64,000 nt of DNA from Fimenecus sp045631225 (GCA_045631225.1 JAZQUG010000016.1:46440-110439), one strand, 5' to 3'. Counted from the first letter of the stretch, positions 27,675 to 36,498 are shown. Notes: generated from the letters alone by a model not told the origin. Made by a program: numbers and translations.

Positions 27675-28112
27675 ATGGAATATTTTAAAAGTTGGATTAT
27701 TTCAATATGTGGTGCATGTATAATTACAGCTATATTTAAAATTATAGTAAGCGATTCTAACGCAAAAAAGTCTGTTAATATCTTTCTATCAATGTTTGTT
27801 TTTCTATATACAATTATTCCTATAGGAGATGTGTTTTCAAATATAAATTTTAATTTGGAAAATAACATTGAAACTAAGACTTATAAAGAAACATATGAAA
27901 ATGGATATGAAACAATTCTAATAAAATCTATTGAAAAAATTTGCGAAAAATATGATTGTAAAATAAACTATATAAATGTTGATTCATATATAGACAATGA
28001 TGGATATTTAGTTGTAAACAAAATAGAGCTTCAATTAAACAACAGTGAAAAAAATGATCTAGTTAAAAAAGAATTGAAGGAAAAGCTTTATTATGAGGTG
28101 ATATTTATTTGA
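27675..28112 (+). CDS. spoIIIAF: Stage III sporulation protein AF
   Basis: 145 residues: two N-terminal TM segments (residues 8-25 and about 35-55) followed by a soluble domain (about 60-145) that in this family adopts the ring-building fold in the intermembrane space. It starts 3 nt after spoIIIAE and overlaps spoIIIAG by 4 bp. The short polar region after the second TM is rich in Asn, Lys and Glu like the neighbours. The call relies on size, topology and operon position. Confidence 0.88.
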   Translation: MEYFKSWIISICGACIITAIFKIIVSDSNAKKSVNIFLSMFVFLYTIIPIGDVFSNINFNLENNIETKTYKETYENGYETILIKSIEKICEKYDCKINYINVDSYIDNDGYLVVNKIELQLNNSEKNDLVKKELKEKLYYEVIFI

Positions 28113-28663
28113 GTATTTTCAATAATTTTTCCATTTTACTTGATAAAATAAAATTAGATAAAAAAACATTGATTTTATTAATAGTTGGATTTCTTATGGT
28201 AATAATTATATTTATTTCAGAATTAGATTTTAAGGATGAAAATGTTGAAACCAAAAATGAGTTAACTGATGAAGAATATTGTGACTATTTAGAAAATAAA
28301 GTAAAAAATTTTATTGAAAAAATTGATGGTGCAGGGGAAACAGAAGTAATTATCACATTGGCTGAAACAACCGAATACATTTATGCAACTGATGATAAAG
28401 ATGTGCGAAAAAATAATAGTAATAGTGATGATAAAACAGTTGAAAAAGACTATGTTATCATTGAAAATGATAATAACGATGTAGGGTTGTTAATAAAAAC
28501 TATTGAACCTAAAATAAGAGGTGTTGCAATATCTTGTGAAGGTGGAGACGATATAAAAGTACAGGAACAAATATATTCAACAATTGAAGCTATATTAAAT
28601 ATAAAATCATCAAATATTTCTATTTCAAAATTATCATATATGGAGGATGAAGATGAAAAGTAA
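28109..28663 (+). CDS. spoIIIAG: Stage III sporulation protein AG
   Basis: 184 residues with one TM (about 21-42, ILLIVGFLMVIIIFI) and an extracytoplasmic ring-forming domain containing GAGETEVIITLAET (about 74-87), IRGVAISCEGGDD (about 137-149) and a C-terminal SISKL. SpoIIIAG multimerises into a large ring through which the channel passes. Start is TTG at 28109 with GAGGTG 10 nt upstream, overlapping the spoIIIAF stop. The insert with DKDVRKNNSNSDDKT (about 94-108) is more polar than usual. Confidence 0.92.
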   Translation: MSIFNNFSILLDKIKLDKKTLILLIVGFLMVIIIFISELDFKDENVETKNELTDEEYCDYLENKVKNFIEKIDGAGETEVIITLAETTEYIYATDDKDVRKNNSNSDDKTVEKDYVIIENDNNDVGLLIKTIEPKIRGVAISCEGGDDIKVQEQIYSTIEAILNIKSSNISISKLSYMEDEDEK

Positions 28664-29186
28664 AATAATAGGTAAAAAACAACTTTTGAGTTTTTCATTG
28701 GTGTTAGCTTTAGGATTATCTGTTTATGTTAATTGGTACTACACTAATAATTACAGTGATATTAGTGAACCCGAAACAACAGAAAATTATCATCTTGGTG
28801 AAGCACAACTTGTAAATTCCGATAATATGTCACAGAATACAGATGATTACTTCATTAAGGCAAGAGTTGAAAGAACAAAAGCACATGATGAAGCGTTGGA
28901 AAACCTTGAAGATATTATAAAAAATAGTTCAGATGACGAAACGGTTAGTCTTGCAAGAAACAAGTTAATTAATATTTCTGAACAAATAAAAATTGAAAAT
29001 GATATTGAAAATATAATAAAAGCTCAGTTAGGTGATGATAACCTTGTTACATTTAATGATGAAAGTATTGATGTAATTATGCCAAAAGGTACATTAAACA
29101 ATGAGTCAGTATTAAAAATAAAAGATATTGTTATATCTAAAACAGATGTATCAGCAGAAAATATAATAATTATTGAATTAAAATGA
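28653..29186 (+). CDS. spoIIIAH: Stage III sporulation protein AH
   Basis: 177 residues with one N-terminal TM (LLSFSLVLALGLSVYVNWYY) and an extracytoplasmic domain that meets SpoIIQ across the intermembrane space. It contains the family helix KARVERTKAHDEALENL (about residues 67-83) and the closing beta-strand block. The ATG at 28653 is preferred because GGAGG at 28642-28646 lies 6 nt upstream; the ATG at 28647 abuts it. It overlaps spoIIIAG by 11 bp. Last gene of the operon. No spoIIQ gene is in the window. Confidence 0.92.
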   Translation: MKSKIIGKKQLLSFSLVLALGLSVYVNWYYTNNYSDISEPETTENYHLGEAQLVNSDNMSQNTDDYFIKARVERTKAHDEALENLEDIIKNSSDDETVSLARNKLINISEQIKIENDIENIIKAQLGDDNLVTFNDESIDVIMPKGTLNNESVLKIKDIVISKTDVSAENIIIIELK

Positions 29187-29212
29187 ATGTATATACAGTA
29201 TAAATATACATT
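29186..29212. repeat. Inverted repeat AATGTATAT...ATATACATT
   Basis: Perfect 9-bp arms at 29186-29194 and 29204-29212 around a 9-nt loop, just after the spoIIIAH stop. The ten bases ATGTATATAC recur at 29261-29270 within a 12-bp perfect palindrome ATGTATATACAT, on the other side of the nusB promoter. It has no T tail, so it looks more like a protein site than a terminator. Confidence 0.5.
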
Positions 29213-29218
29213 TATCTA

Positions 29219-29247
29219 TTGAAATTTTTACTGCGAAGTGATAGAAT
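29219..29247 (+). promoter_or_regulatory. Sigma-A promoter for the nusB-recN operon
   Basis: TTGAAA (29219-29224), exactly 17-nt spacer, TAGAAT (29242-29247). Transcription would start near 29254, about 90 nt before nusB and 40 nt before the terminator hairpin at 29294. Confidence 0.65.
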
Positions 29248-29293
29248 ATATATAATAAAAATGTATATACATTCGTACCGCAGAAAAATGAAA

Positions 29294-29332
29294 ACACTCC
29301 CTGTCTTTTTTCTGACGGGGAGTGTATTTTTT
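29294..29332 (+). terminator. Strong terminator / attenuator in the nusB leader
   Basis: Twelve-base-pair stem ACACTCCCTGTC / GACGGGGAGTGT (one G-U pair), loop TTTTTTCT, then ATTTTTT. It ends one base before the nusB ribosome site AGGGGG (29333-29338). It could end the spoIIIA message, but because the nusB promoter lies upstream of it, it must also be read through to express nusB. Confidence 0.85.
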
Positions 29333-29343
29333 AGGGGGATATT

Positions 29344-29748
29344 ATGACTCGTAAAGAAGAAAGAGAACTTGCATTTACTTTGATTTTTGAAAAAATATTT
29401 AATGATGAAACAAGTATTGAGGAAATTATCGAGAATGCAATGGATGCTCGATTAATTGAAGAAAATACATTTGCTTTTTCATTAGCACAGTTGACATATG
29501 AGCATATTGAAGAGATTGATAGTATAATTAATCAGAATTCTGTCGGATGGAAGCTTGAACGTTTACCTAAAGTATCTCTTGCAATTATGCGTCTTGCTGT
29601 TTGTGAAATTCTCTATGTACCATCAATTCCAAGTGGTGTTTCTATTAATGAAGCTGTTGAACTTGCAAAGAAATTTGCATCGCAAGAAGATGCATCTTTC
29701 ATCAATGGAATTCTTGGTAAGTATGTAAGAGAGAATGTGACAGAATGA
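29344..29748 (+). CDS. nusB: Transcription antitermination factor NusB
   Basis: Small all-helical RNA-binding protein that, with NusE (S10), binds boxA and promotes processive rRNA transcription. The 134 residues begin TRKEERELAFTLIFEKIF and contain RLPKVSLAIMRLAVCEILY and PSGVSINEAVELAKKFA, all family-typical. AGGGGG precedes the ATG by 5 nt. It heads a ten-gene operon and overlaps the next gene by 4 bp. The terminator immediately upstream implies regulation by attenuation. Confidence 0.95.
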   Translation: MTRKEERELAFTLIFEKIFNDETSIEEIIENAMDARLIEENTFAFSLAQLTYEHIEEIDSIINQNSVGWKLERLPKVSLAIMRLAVCEILYVPSIPSGVSINEAVELAKKFASQEDASFINGILGKYVRENVTE

Positions 29749-30686
29749 GTTACTTTCTCGGAATAGACACAAGTAATTATACTACTTCTGTTGCTTTGTA
29801 TGATGATGTTAATAACTCGATAATTAGTAAAAAGAAATTATTACCGGTTAAAGAGGGAGAAAAAGGAATTCGCCAAAGTGATGCTGTTTTTCATCATACA
29901 GTTCAGTTGCCAGAATTAATAAAGAAATTATTTTCAGATAACAAATGTCAAATAAGCGGGATTGGAGTCTCTGTTAAACCATGTAATGAAGATGGCTCAT
30001 ATATGCCTTGCTTTTTAACAGGAGTGTCAGTTGCTGTTTCGTTATCAGAAGTTTTAAAAGTTCCTTTATATCAATTTTCTCATCAGGATGGACATATTGC
30101 TGCCGCTTTATATTCTGCAGATGTTTTGAGTTTAATTAATCGTGATTTTTTGGCATTTCACATTTCAGGCGGCACATCACAAGCCCTTTTGGTTAAACCT
30201 AATGACTTTTATTATGAAACTATAAAAGTTTCTGATTCTCTTGATTTAAAAGCAGGACAAGCTGTTGATAGGGTGGGGTTATCACTCGGACTTAAGTTTC
30301 CATGTGGTCCTGAATTAGAAAAACTTGCAAACAATAGCAACAAAGAACTTGAGTACATTAAAGTTTTCAGGCGTGATGGTATGTTCAGTCTTTCAGGTGT
30401 TGAAAATAAATGTAAACAAATGCTTGATAAAGAATGTAAACCTGAAGATATTGCATTATATTGCTTGAGTTATATTTATTCAGCAATTGATGATACAGTA
30501 AATGAACTTCTTAATAAATATGGTAGTTTGCCCGTTGTTTTTTCAGGTGGTGTAATGTCAAATAAAATTATTCGGGATAAATTAGAACATAAATATAAGT
30601 CTTATTTTGCTGAACCGGTATTTTCGGCAGATAATGCCTGTGGTATAGCTGTTTTGGCATCAATCTGTAATAAAAGGAAATCATAA
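29745..30686 (+). CDS. TsaD/Kae1-like M22-family protein (paralogue)
   Basis: ASKHA-fold protein related to TsaD, the t6A tRNA-modification enzyme. It has GIDTSNYTTSVAL (residues 6-18), where TsaD has G-I-E-T-S-C-D-E, an H-x-x-G-H metal motif HQDGH (about 118-122), HISGGTSQALLV (about 138-149), and VFSGGVMSN near 269. At 313 residues it is slightly shorter than TsaD. The divergent first loop marks it as the paralogue often found near nusB in Clostridia rather than the housekeeping TsaD. Its reaction is unknown. It occupies the place where folD often sits in Bacillus nusB operons. Confidence 0.78.
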   Translation: MSYFLGIDTSNYTTSVALYDDVNNSIISKKKLLPVKEGEKGIRQSDAVFHHTVQLPELIKKLFSDNKCQISGIGVSVKPCNEDGSYMPCFLTGVSVAVSLSEVLKVPLYQFSHQDGHIAAALYSADVLSLINRDFLAFHISGGTSQALLVKPNDFYYETIKVSDSLDLKAGQAVDRVGLSLGLKFPCGPELEKLANNSNKELEYIKVFRRDGMFSLSGVENKCKQMLDKECKPEDIALYCLSYIYSAIDDTVNELLNKYGSLPVVFSGGVMSNKIIRDKLEHKYKSYFAEPVFSADNACGIAVLASICNKRKS

Positions 30687-30689
30687 AAA

Positions 30690-31892
30690 ATGAATTCACC
30701 AGTTATTTTAAGTGTTACACAACTTAATTCTTATGTTAAATCAATTATTGAGCAAGACAGAAATCTCAATAATGTTTTTGTTGTTGGTGAAATTTCAAAT
30801 TTTGTTGACCATTACCGTAGTGGACATTTATATATGAGCATAAAAGATAATCAATCAGTTATCAGTGCTGTTATGTTTTCTACAAGTGCTACAAAATTAA
30901 AGTTTAAACCTGAAAATGGTATGTCTGTAATTATTCGCGGACGAGTTTCTTTATATGAGCGTGATGGAAGATATCAGCTATATATCGATGATATGCAACC
31001 TGATGGTGTTGGTGCACTTGCCTTGGCTTTTGAACAAATGAAAGAGAAACTTTCAAAAGCAGGTTTATTTAACAATGAACATAAGAAACCTATTCCTCGT
31101 TTTCCTTCAAAAATAGGTGTCATTTCCTCTCCTACAGGTGCCGCTGTGCAGGACATCTTAAATGTTCTTGAACGTAGATATCCTGTTGCAGATGTTGTTT
31201 TTGCCGGTGTGCAGGTTCAGGGTGATAGTGCAACTTTATCTGTATGTAAAGCAATCAGACAAATGAATCAAACTGATGTTGATGTAATTATCATAGCTCG
31301 TGGTGGTGGCTCAACTGAGGATTTGTGGCCTTTCAATGATGAAAAACTTGCCTACGAAATTTACAATTCTTTTATTCCTATAATATCCGGTGTAGGACAT
31401 GAAACTGATTTTACAATTTGTGATTTTGTAGCTGATTTGCGTGCTCCAACGCCATCTGCAGCTGCTGAGTTAGCAACACCTGATATAATTGAACAAAAGT
31501 ATTATATTTCTTCATTAAGATATACAATTGAAAACGTGTTTAAATCATTTATTGATGATTTGTACTTTGATTTAAATAAATTAACAAGTTCACAGGTTTT
31601 ATTAAATCCTGAAAAAATTATCGAAAATTGTGAATTATATCTTGATTCTTTAAATGAACAAATAAACAATAATTATAAAAATATATTATTAAACTATTCA
31701 TCCTCATTTGCTATACTTTGTTCAAAGCTTGATTCTTTAAGTCCTTTAAAAGTATTATCTCGTGGTTATTCAATTGTAAAAAAAGATGATGAAATTGTAA
31801 AAGATATAAATCAAATAAAAACAGAGGATGTTGTTTCAATTCATTTTGAAAACGGTACTGCAAAAGCAAAGATAATTGAGGTGGAAATATGA
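30690..31892 (+). CDS. xseA: Exodeoxyribonuclease VII large subunit
   Basis: Catalytic subunit of ExoVII, which degrades single-stranded DNA to oligonucleotides. An N-terminal OB fold (residues 1-105; VVGEISNFVDHYRSGHLY) precedes the catalytic domain with GVISSPTGAAVQDI (about 143-156), RGGGSTEDLWPFNDE (about 205-219) and GHETDFTICDFVADLRAPTPSAAAE (core about 233-255). A coiled-coil C-terminal region follows. The 400-residue length is normal. Overlaps xseB by 4 bp. Confidence 0.97.
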   Translation: MNSPVILSVTQLNSYVKSIIEQDRNLNNVFVVGEISNFVDHYRSGHLYMSIKDNQSVISAVMFSTSATKLKFKPENGMSVIIRGRVSLYERDGRYQLYIDDMQPDGVGALALAFEQMKEKLSKAGLFNNEHKKPIPRFPSKIGVISSPTGAAVQDILNVLERRYPVADVVFAGVQVQGDSATLSVCKAIRQMNQTDVDVIIIARGGGSTEDLWPFNDEKLAYEIYNSFIPIISGVGHETDFTICDFVADLRAPTPSAAAELATPDIIEQKYYISSLRYTIENVFKSFIDDLYFDLNKLTSSQVLLNPEKIIENCELYLDSLNEQINNNYKNILLNYSSSFAILCSKLDSLSPLKVLSRGYSIVKKDDEIVKDINQIKTEDVVSIHFENGTAKAKIIEVEI

Positions 31893-32083
31893 ATTTAACA
31901 TATGAACAAGCTACAAAAAGACTTGAAGAAATTGTTTCAAAGCTTGAAGAGGGATCTATATCTCTTGAGGATTCTTTGTCATTATATGAAGAAGGTATTA
32001 AGCTGTCTGAATTTTGTATGAAGAAGCTTGAAAACGCTAAACAAAAAATTATTGATATAAATGAGGTCAAAAATAATGACTGA
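31889..32083 (+). CDS. xseB: Exodeoxyribonuclease VII small subunit
   Basis: 64-residue helical hairpin that wraps the XseA C-terminal coils in the ExoVII complex. Shows YEQATKRLEEIVSKLEEG (residues 4-21), SLEDSLSLYEEGIKL and CMKKLENAKQKI, all diagnostic. Its ATG overlaps the xseA stop by 4 bp, matching the stoichiometric coupling of the two subunits. Confidence 0.97.
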   Translation: MNLTYEQATKRLEEIVSKLEEGSISLEDSLSLYEEGIKLSEFCMKKLENAKQKIIDINEVKNND

Positions 32084-32957
32084 TATTAAAAAATATGTAA
32101 ATCAACAGGCTGAAATTGTTTCAAAAAGATTAGATTGTTTATTAAACGAAAATATGCCATCAACTGTTCTTGAAGCAATGAAATATAGTGTTTCAAATGG
32201 CGGTAAAAGAATTCGACCAATACTTACAATGGAATTTTCAAATGTATGTAATGGCGATATTGATGCTGCTCTGAACTTTGGTTGTGCAGTTGAAATGATT
32301 CACACATACTCACTTATTCATGACGATTTACCATGCATGGATAATGATGATATGCGAAGAGGTAAACCATCGTGTCATATTACTTTTGGTGAAGATAATG
32401 CTTTGCTTGCCGGTGATGCTTTGTTAACAGAAGCTTTCGGCGTTTTAGCATCTGTTAGTAATATTCCCGAAATAAATATTGTAAGAGCAGTTTCATATCT
32501 CTCTTCTTTTGCAGGAATAAATGGAATGGTTGGTGGACAGGTTCTCGATTTACAGTTTGAAGAAACAAAGCCAACTGTTGATGAAGTTCTTAAAATGTAT
32601 TCATTAAAAACTTGCGGACTTATTAAAGCTGCTTGTGTTTTAGGTTGTCTTTCAAGTAATGAATATGATGAAGAAAAAATTCTAGCAGCAATTGAATATG
32701 CTGAAAACCTGGGAATAGCATTTCAGATTCAGGATGATATTCTTGATATAGAAGGTGATTCAACATCATTAGGCAAACCTATTGGCAGTGATGAAAAAAA
32801 TGATAAATCAACAATTGTTAAATTCTTTGGACTTAAAAAATCAAAAGAGTTAGTAAAAGATTATACAGATAAAGCTGTATCTGCCTTAAATGTTTTTGAA
32901 AATAATACAGAAAATTTAAAACAACTTGCTTACATGCTTGTTGACAGAAAAAATTGA
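32076..32957 (+). CDS. ispA: Polyprenyl (farnesyl/geranylgeranyl) diphosphate synthase
   Basis: Condenses isopentenyl diphosphate with allylic diphosphates, supplying precursors for undecaprenol and quinones. The two Asp-rich motifs are DDLPCMDNDD (about residues 82-91) and QDDILD (about 219-224); GGKRIRP and HTYSLIHDDLP are also present. The start at 32076 is chosen because GAGGTC lies 8 nt upstream; the ATG at 32061 overlaps that site. It overlaps xseB by 8 bp. It sits next to dxs, the first enzyme of the pathway that feeds it. Product length cannot be told from sequence alone. Confidence 0.94.
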   Translation: MTDIKKYVNQQAEIVSKRLDCLLNENMPSTVLEAMKYSVSNGGKRIRPILTMEFSNVCNGDIDAALNFGCAVEMIHTYSLIHDDLPCMDNDDMRRGKPSCHITFGEDNALLAGDALLTEAFGVLASVSNIPEINIVRAVSYLSSFAGINGMVGGQVLDLQFEETKPTVDEVLKMYSLKTCGLIKAACVLGCLSSNEYDEEKILAAIEYAENLGIAFQIQDDILDIEGDSTSLGKPIGSDEKNDKSTIVKFFGLKKSKELVKDYTDKAVSALNVFENNTENLKQLAYMLVDRKN

Positions 32958-32973
32958 TAGGAGTCTTTCTTTA

Positions 32974-34833
32974 ATGAGCTATAAATTTTTAGAAAATATT
33001 AATGCTCCAAGTGATTTAAAGAAACTAAATAATAACGATTTAATTGAACTATCATCTGAAATTAGAGATTATTTGATTAAAACTGTTTCACAAAATGGTG
33101 GTCATTTATCTTCTAATCTCGGTGTTGTTGAGTTGTCTGTTTCTCTTCATAAAGTATTTGATTCTCCCAAAGATAAAATTGTCTGGGATGTAGGACATCA
33201 GGTTTATGCTCATAAATTGATTACTGGTAGATATAAATCTTTTCCATCCTTAAGAAAAGAAAAAGGAATATCAGGATTCTGTGCTCCAAATGAAAGTGAA
33301 CACGATACATTTTACAGCGGACATTCAAGTACATCTATATCTGCAGCTTTAGGTATTGCTGAAGCAAACAAAAGACTCAATAAAGACGATTACACTATTG
33401 CTATAATTGGTGATGGTGCATTAACAGGTGGTTTGGCATATGAAGCGCTTAACAATGCAGGCCGTTCAGGAACAAGACTCATTGTTATCCTTAATGATAA
33501 TGAAATGTCAATTTCCGAAAATGTTGGTTCAATGGCACGTTATCTTGCTGTTGTTCGTTCAAAACCAGGATATAATATTTTTAAGGCCAAAACCGAAGAA
33601 ACACTTAATAAAATTCCTTTAATAGGTTCACCAATTGCTCATTGTGTTTCTTACGTTAAAACAAGAATTAAAAATTTATTGTATAAAAGTACCTTTTTTG
33701 AAGATTTTGGTTTTAATTATATGGGACCTATTGATGGTCATAATATTGAACATTTATGTGAAGCGTTAAATTCTGCAAAGCTTTGTAATGAACCTGTATT
33801 ATTACACATTTGTACAACTAAAGGCAAAGGGTATAATTTTGCTGAAAAATCACCAAGTACCTTTCATGGTGTTTCAAAGTTTGACATTGAAAATGGCGAA
33901 TGTAATAGTAATTCAACTAATTTTTCTGAAGAATTTGGTAAAGCATTATGTGAACTTGCAGAAAATGATAACCGAATTTGTGCTATTACAGCAGCAATGT
34001 CATTGGGAACAGGACTTAAAGAATTTTCTGAGAAATATAGGGATAGATTTTATGATGTTGGTATTGCAGAACAGCATGCTGTCACATTTGCATCAGGACT
34101 TTCCAAGGGTGGCATGATTCCTGTTTTTCCTGTTTATTCTACTTTTTTACAGAGAGCATATGACCAACTTGTTCATGACGGAACATTACAAAAGCAGAAA
34201 TTAATTATCGGTGTGGACAGAGCAGGATTTGTCGGTGATGATGGTGTTACACATCAGGGTATGCTTGATGTTTCATATCTTAACAGCATTCCTGATATTA
34301 CTGTTTATTCTCCGTTTACTTATGATATATTAAAATCTGACTTGAAAAATGTTGTATATAATTCAGATAATCTTACTGCAATAAGATACCCTCGTGGTTG
34401 TGAAGGTGTTTTGCCGAAGAATTTCAATATAACAGAAAACGATTTTGATTATTTTGAAAACGACAATAATATACTTGTAATTTCATATGGCAGAATATCT
34501 GTTACTGTAATGAATGCAATAAATGAATTAAAAGAAAAAGGCGTTAATGTTTCTTTATTAGTGTTAAATAAAATTAAACCGATTAATAAGGAAGTTATAA
34601 ATATTGCTTTGAATTATTCATATATCTTCTTTTATGAAGAAACAATTAAATCAGGAAGCGTTGGTGAATCATTTGCTGATTTATTATTAGAAAACTCCTA
34701 TAATAAAAAATATTATCATATTGCAGTTCCTGATGAATTTATTCCTCATGCATCCGTTGATTCTTTACTTAAAAAATATAAATTTGATACTGAAAATATT
34801 AAAAAAAATATTTTGGAGAAATGTAATGGCTGA
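32974..34833 (+). CDS. dxs: 1-deoxy-D-xylulose-5-phosphate synthase
   Basis: Thiamine-diphosphate enzyme that condenses pyruvate and glyceraldehyde 3-phosphate, the entry step of the MEP isoprenoid pathway. The 619 residues show SSNLGVVELSVSLHKVFD, the ThDP motif GDGALTGGLAYEALNNAG (about 148-165), DNEMSIS, and the catalytic Glu in VGIAEQHAVTFASGL (about 365-379). The start at 32974 (MSYKFLENI) is chosen because TAGGAG lies about 11 nt upstream; an in-frame extension to 32926 would read through ispA. Overlaps tlyA by 8 bp. Confidence 0.97.
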   Translation: MSYKFLENINAPSDLKKLNNNDLIELSSEIRDYLIKTVSQNGGHLSSNLGVVELSVSLHKVFDSPKDKIVWDVGHQVYAHKLITGRYKSFPSLRKEKGISGFCAPNESEHDTFYSGHSSTSISAALGIAEANKRLNKDDYTIAIIGDGALTGGLAYEALNNAGRSGTRLIVILNDNEMSISENVGSMARYLAVVRSKPGYNIFKAKTEETLNKIPLIGSPIAHCVSYVKTRIKNLLYKSTFFEDFGFNYMGPIDGHNIEHLCEALNSAKLCNEPVLLHICTTKGKGYNFAEKSPSTFHGVSKFDIENGECNSNSTNFSEEFGKALCELAENDNRICAITAAMSLGTGLKEFSEKYRDRFYDVGIAEQHAVTFASGLSKGGMIPVFPVYSTFLQRAYDQLVHDGTLQKQKLIIGVDRAGFVGDDGVTHQGMLDVSYLNSIPDITVYSPFTYDILKSDLKNVVYNSDNLTAIRYPRGCEGVLPKNFNITENDFDYFENDNNILVISYGRISVTVMNAINELKEKGVNVSLLVLNKIKPINKEVINIALNYSYIFFYEETIKSGSVGESFADLLLENSYNKKYYHIAVPDEFIPHASVDSLLKKYKFDTENIKKNILEKCNG

Positions 34834-35641
34834 AAAAAAGAGACTTGATACTGTCGTAGTTGAATTAGGTTTTGCAGAAACCCGTTCTAAAGCTTCTGCT
34901 ATAATTATGGCAGGTGAAATATATGTAAACGGACAAAAGGAAACTAAATCAGGGTATGCAGTAAAAGAAAAAGATATTGTAGAATTTATCGGTAAGAAAA
35001 TGCCTTTTGTCAGTCGTGGTGGCTACAAGCTTGAAAAGGCAATGAAATCATTTAATATTTCTCTTGATCATTGTATTTGTATGGATATCGGTGCTTCAAC
35101 GGGAGGATTTACAGATTGTATGCTTCAGTGTGGTGCTGATAAAGTTTATTCAATTGATGTTGGATACGGTCAGCTTGCTTGGAAATTACGCACTGATGAA
35201 AGAGTAGTTAATCTTGAGCGTACTAATTTCAGATATCTCACAAAAGAAATTGTAACTGAAGAAATTGATTTCGCAAGTATCGATGTATCATTTATCTCTT
35301 TAAAAAAGATTTTACCTGTTTTATTTGATTTCTTAAAACAAGATGGTCAAACAGTTGCTCTTATTAAACCACAGTTTGAAGCAGGTCGAGAAAAAGTTGG
35401 TAAAAAAGGTGTTGTCAGAGATGAAAACACTCATAGAGAAGTAATTCATGGAATTGTTGATTTTGCATTTGAAACAGGTTTCTCCGTTCTTAATCTTGAT
35501 TTTTCTCCGATTAGAGGTCCTGAGGGAAATATTGAATATCTTGTATTTTTATCAAAATCATCTAATAAAACATTAAATGTGGAAGTTGAAGATATAAATA
35601 ATGTTGTTAATAAATCTCATTCTGAATTGAGTGGTGAATAA
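34826..35641 (+). CDS. tlyA: TlyA-family 2'-O-ribose rRNA methyltransferase (hemolysin-like)
   Basis: SAM-dependent methyltransferase that modifies 16S and 23S rRNA riboses in TlyA proteins. An N-terminal S4 RNA-binding domain (RLDTVVVELGFAETRSKASAII, core residues 5-25, VNGQ at 36) precedes a Rossmann domain with MDIGASTGGFTDCML (about 88-102) and DVGYGQLAWKLR. The true start is the ATG at 34826 inside the dxs end, preceded by TTGGAGAA; a longer frame from 34721 lies in dxs. The length (271 aa) is normal. Older annotations call this hemolysin A. Confidence 0.94.
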   Translation: MAEKKRLDTVVVELGFAETRSKASAIIMAGEIYVNGQKETKSGYAVKEKDIVEFIGKKMPFVSRGGYKLEKAMKSFNISLDHCICMDIGASTGGFTDCMLQCGADKVYSIDVGYGQLAWKLRTDERVVNLERTNFRYLTKEIVTEEIDFASIDVSFISLKKILPVLFDFLKQDGQTVALIKPQFEAGREKVGKKGVVRDENTHREVIHGIVDFAFETGFSVLNLDFSPIRGPEGNIEYLVFLSKSSNKTLNVEVEDINNVVNKSHSELSGE

Positions 35642-35643
35642 GA

Positions 35644-36486
35644 ATGAAAATAGGTATTGTACCAAATTTTACAAGAGAAAAAACTCTCGAAGTATTTAAT
35701 AATACAATTTCATATCTTGAAAAATACGAAATCGAATATTATTTTGATAGTAAAGACTACAAAGCATTTCCCGTAGAAATTGATGATAATAAAATCATTG
35801 ATAATATTTACAAAAATACAGACCTCATTCTTGTAATAGGTGGAGATGGTTCATTTATTCACGCTGCAAAAGATGCTGCGGTTCATAAAAAGTCTGTTCT
35901 TTGCGTTAATGCAGGTAATTTGGCTTTTTTAGCAGGTTTGGAAGGAAATGAACTTAATTTACTTGAAAAGCTTATTTCGGGCGATTATTCGAAAGACAGA
36001 CGAATGATGTTGGAGGTCGTTTTAAAAGATAATTCCGGTGAAAAGCTTTTAGGATATTGTCTTAACGATGTTGTCATTGCTCGTTATGGTGAAATTAAAC
36101 TTATTGACCTTGATTTGTACTGTTGTGACAGAAAGATTAACAGTTATCGTGGTGATGGAGTTGTAATTTCCACACCAACAGGTTCAACTGCTTATGCTTG
36201 GTCTGCAGGTGGTCCGGTTATTGACCCCGATTTAAAATGTATTACACTTACGCCAATTTGTGCTCACTCACCATTGAACAGAACTTTTGTATTTAATGAA
36301 AAATCTGTTATAACAGTAAAATCTTCAAAAAATTCGCAAAAGATATGTCTTTCAACAGACGGTGATAAATCTCTTGAATTAGACGATAATTTTGAAATTA
36401 TAATAAGACAATCAGATTATTATGCAGAGTTTATAAGAATTAAATCTGATGAATTTTTTGATATTCTTAATCAAAAGTTAACATAA
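35644..36486 (+). CDS. nadK: NAD kinase
   Basis: Phosphorylates NAD+ to NADP+. The ATP/NAD motif VIGGDGSFIHAA (about residues 64-75), NAGNLAFLAGLE (about 91-102) and YRGDGVVISTPTGSTAYAWSAGGP (core about 173-192) identify the family. The 280-residue length is usual. It begins 2 nt after tlyA and lies 12 nt before argR. This tlyA-nadK-argR-recN order is familiar in Clostridia. Regulation follows the operon. Confidence 0.96.
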   Translation: MKIGIVPNFTREKTLEVFNNTISYLEKYEIEYYFDSKDYKAFPVEIDDNKIIDNIYKNTDLILVIGGDGSFIHAAKDAAVHKKSVLCVNAGNLAFLAGLEGNELNLLEKLISGDYSKDRRMMLEVVLKDNSGEKLLGYCLNDVVIARYGEIKLIDLDLYCCDRKINSYRGDGVVISTPTGSTAYAWSAGGPVIDPDLKCITLTPICAHSPLNRTFVFNEKSVITVKSSKNSQKICLSTDGDKSLELDDNFEIIIRQSDYYAEFIRIKSDEFFDILNQKLT

Positions 36487-36498
36487 AGGAAAAATACG

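Noticed and set aside
27200..27868. Minus-strand 222-codon frame
   Set aside because: It runs antisense through spoIIIAE/AF, has no ribosome site, and its Ile/Thr/Lys-rich composition is typical of a shadow of AT-rich coding DNA.
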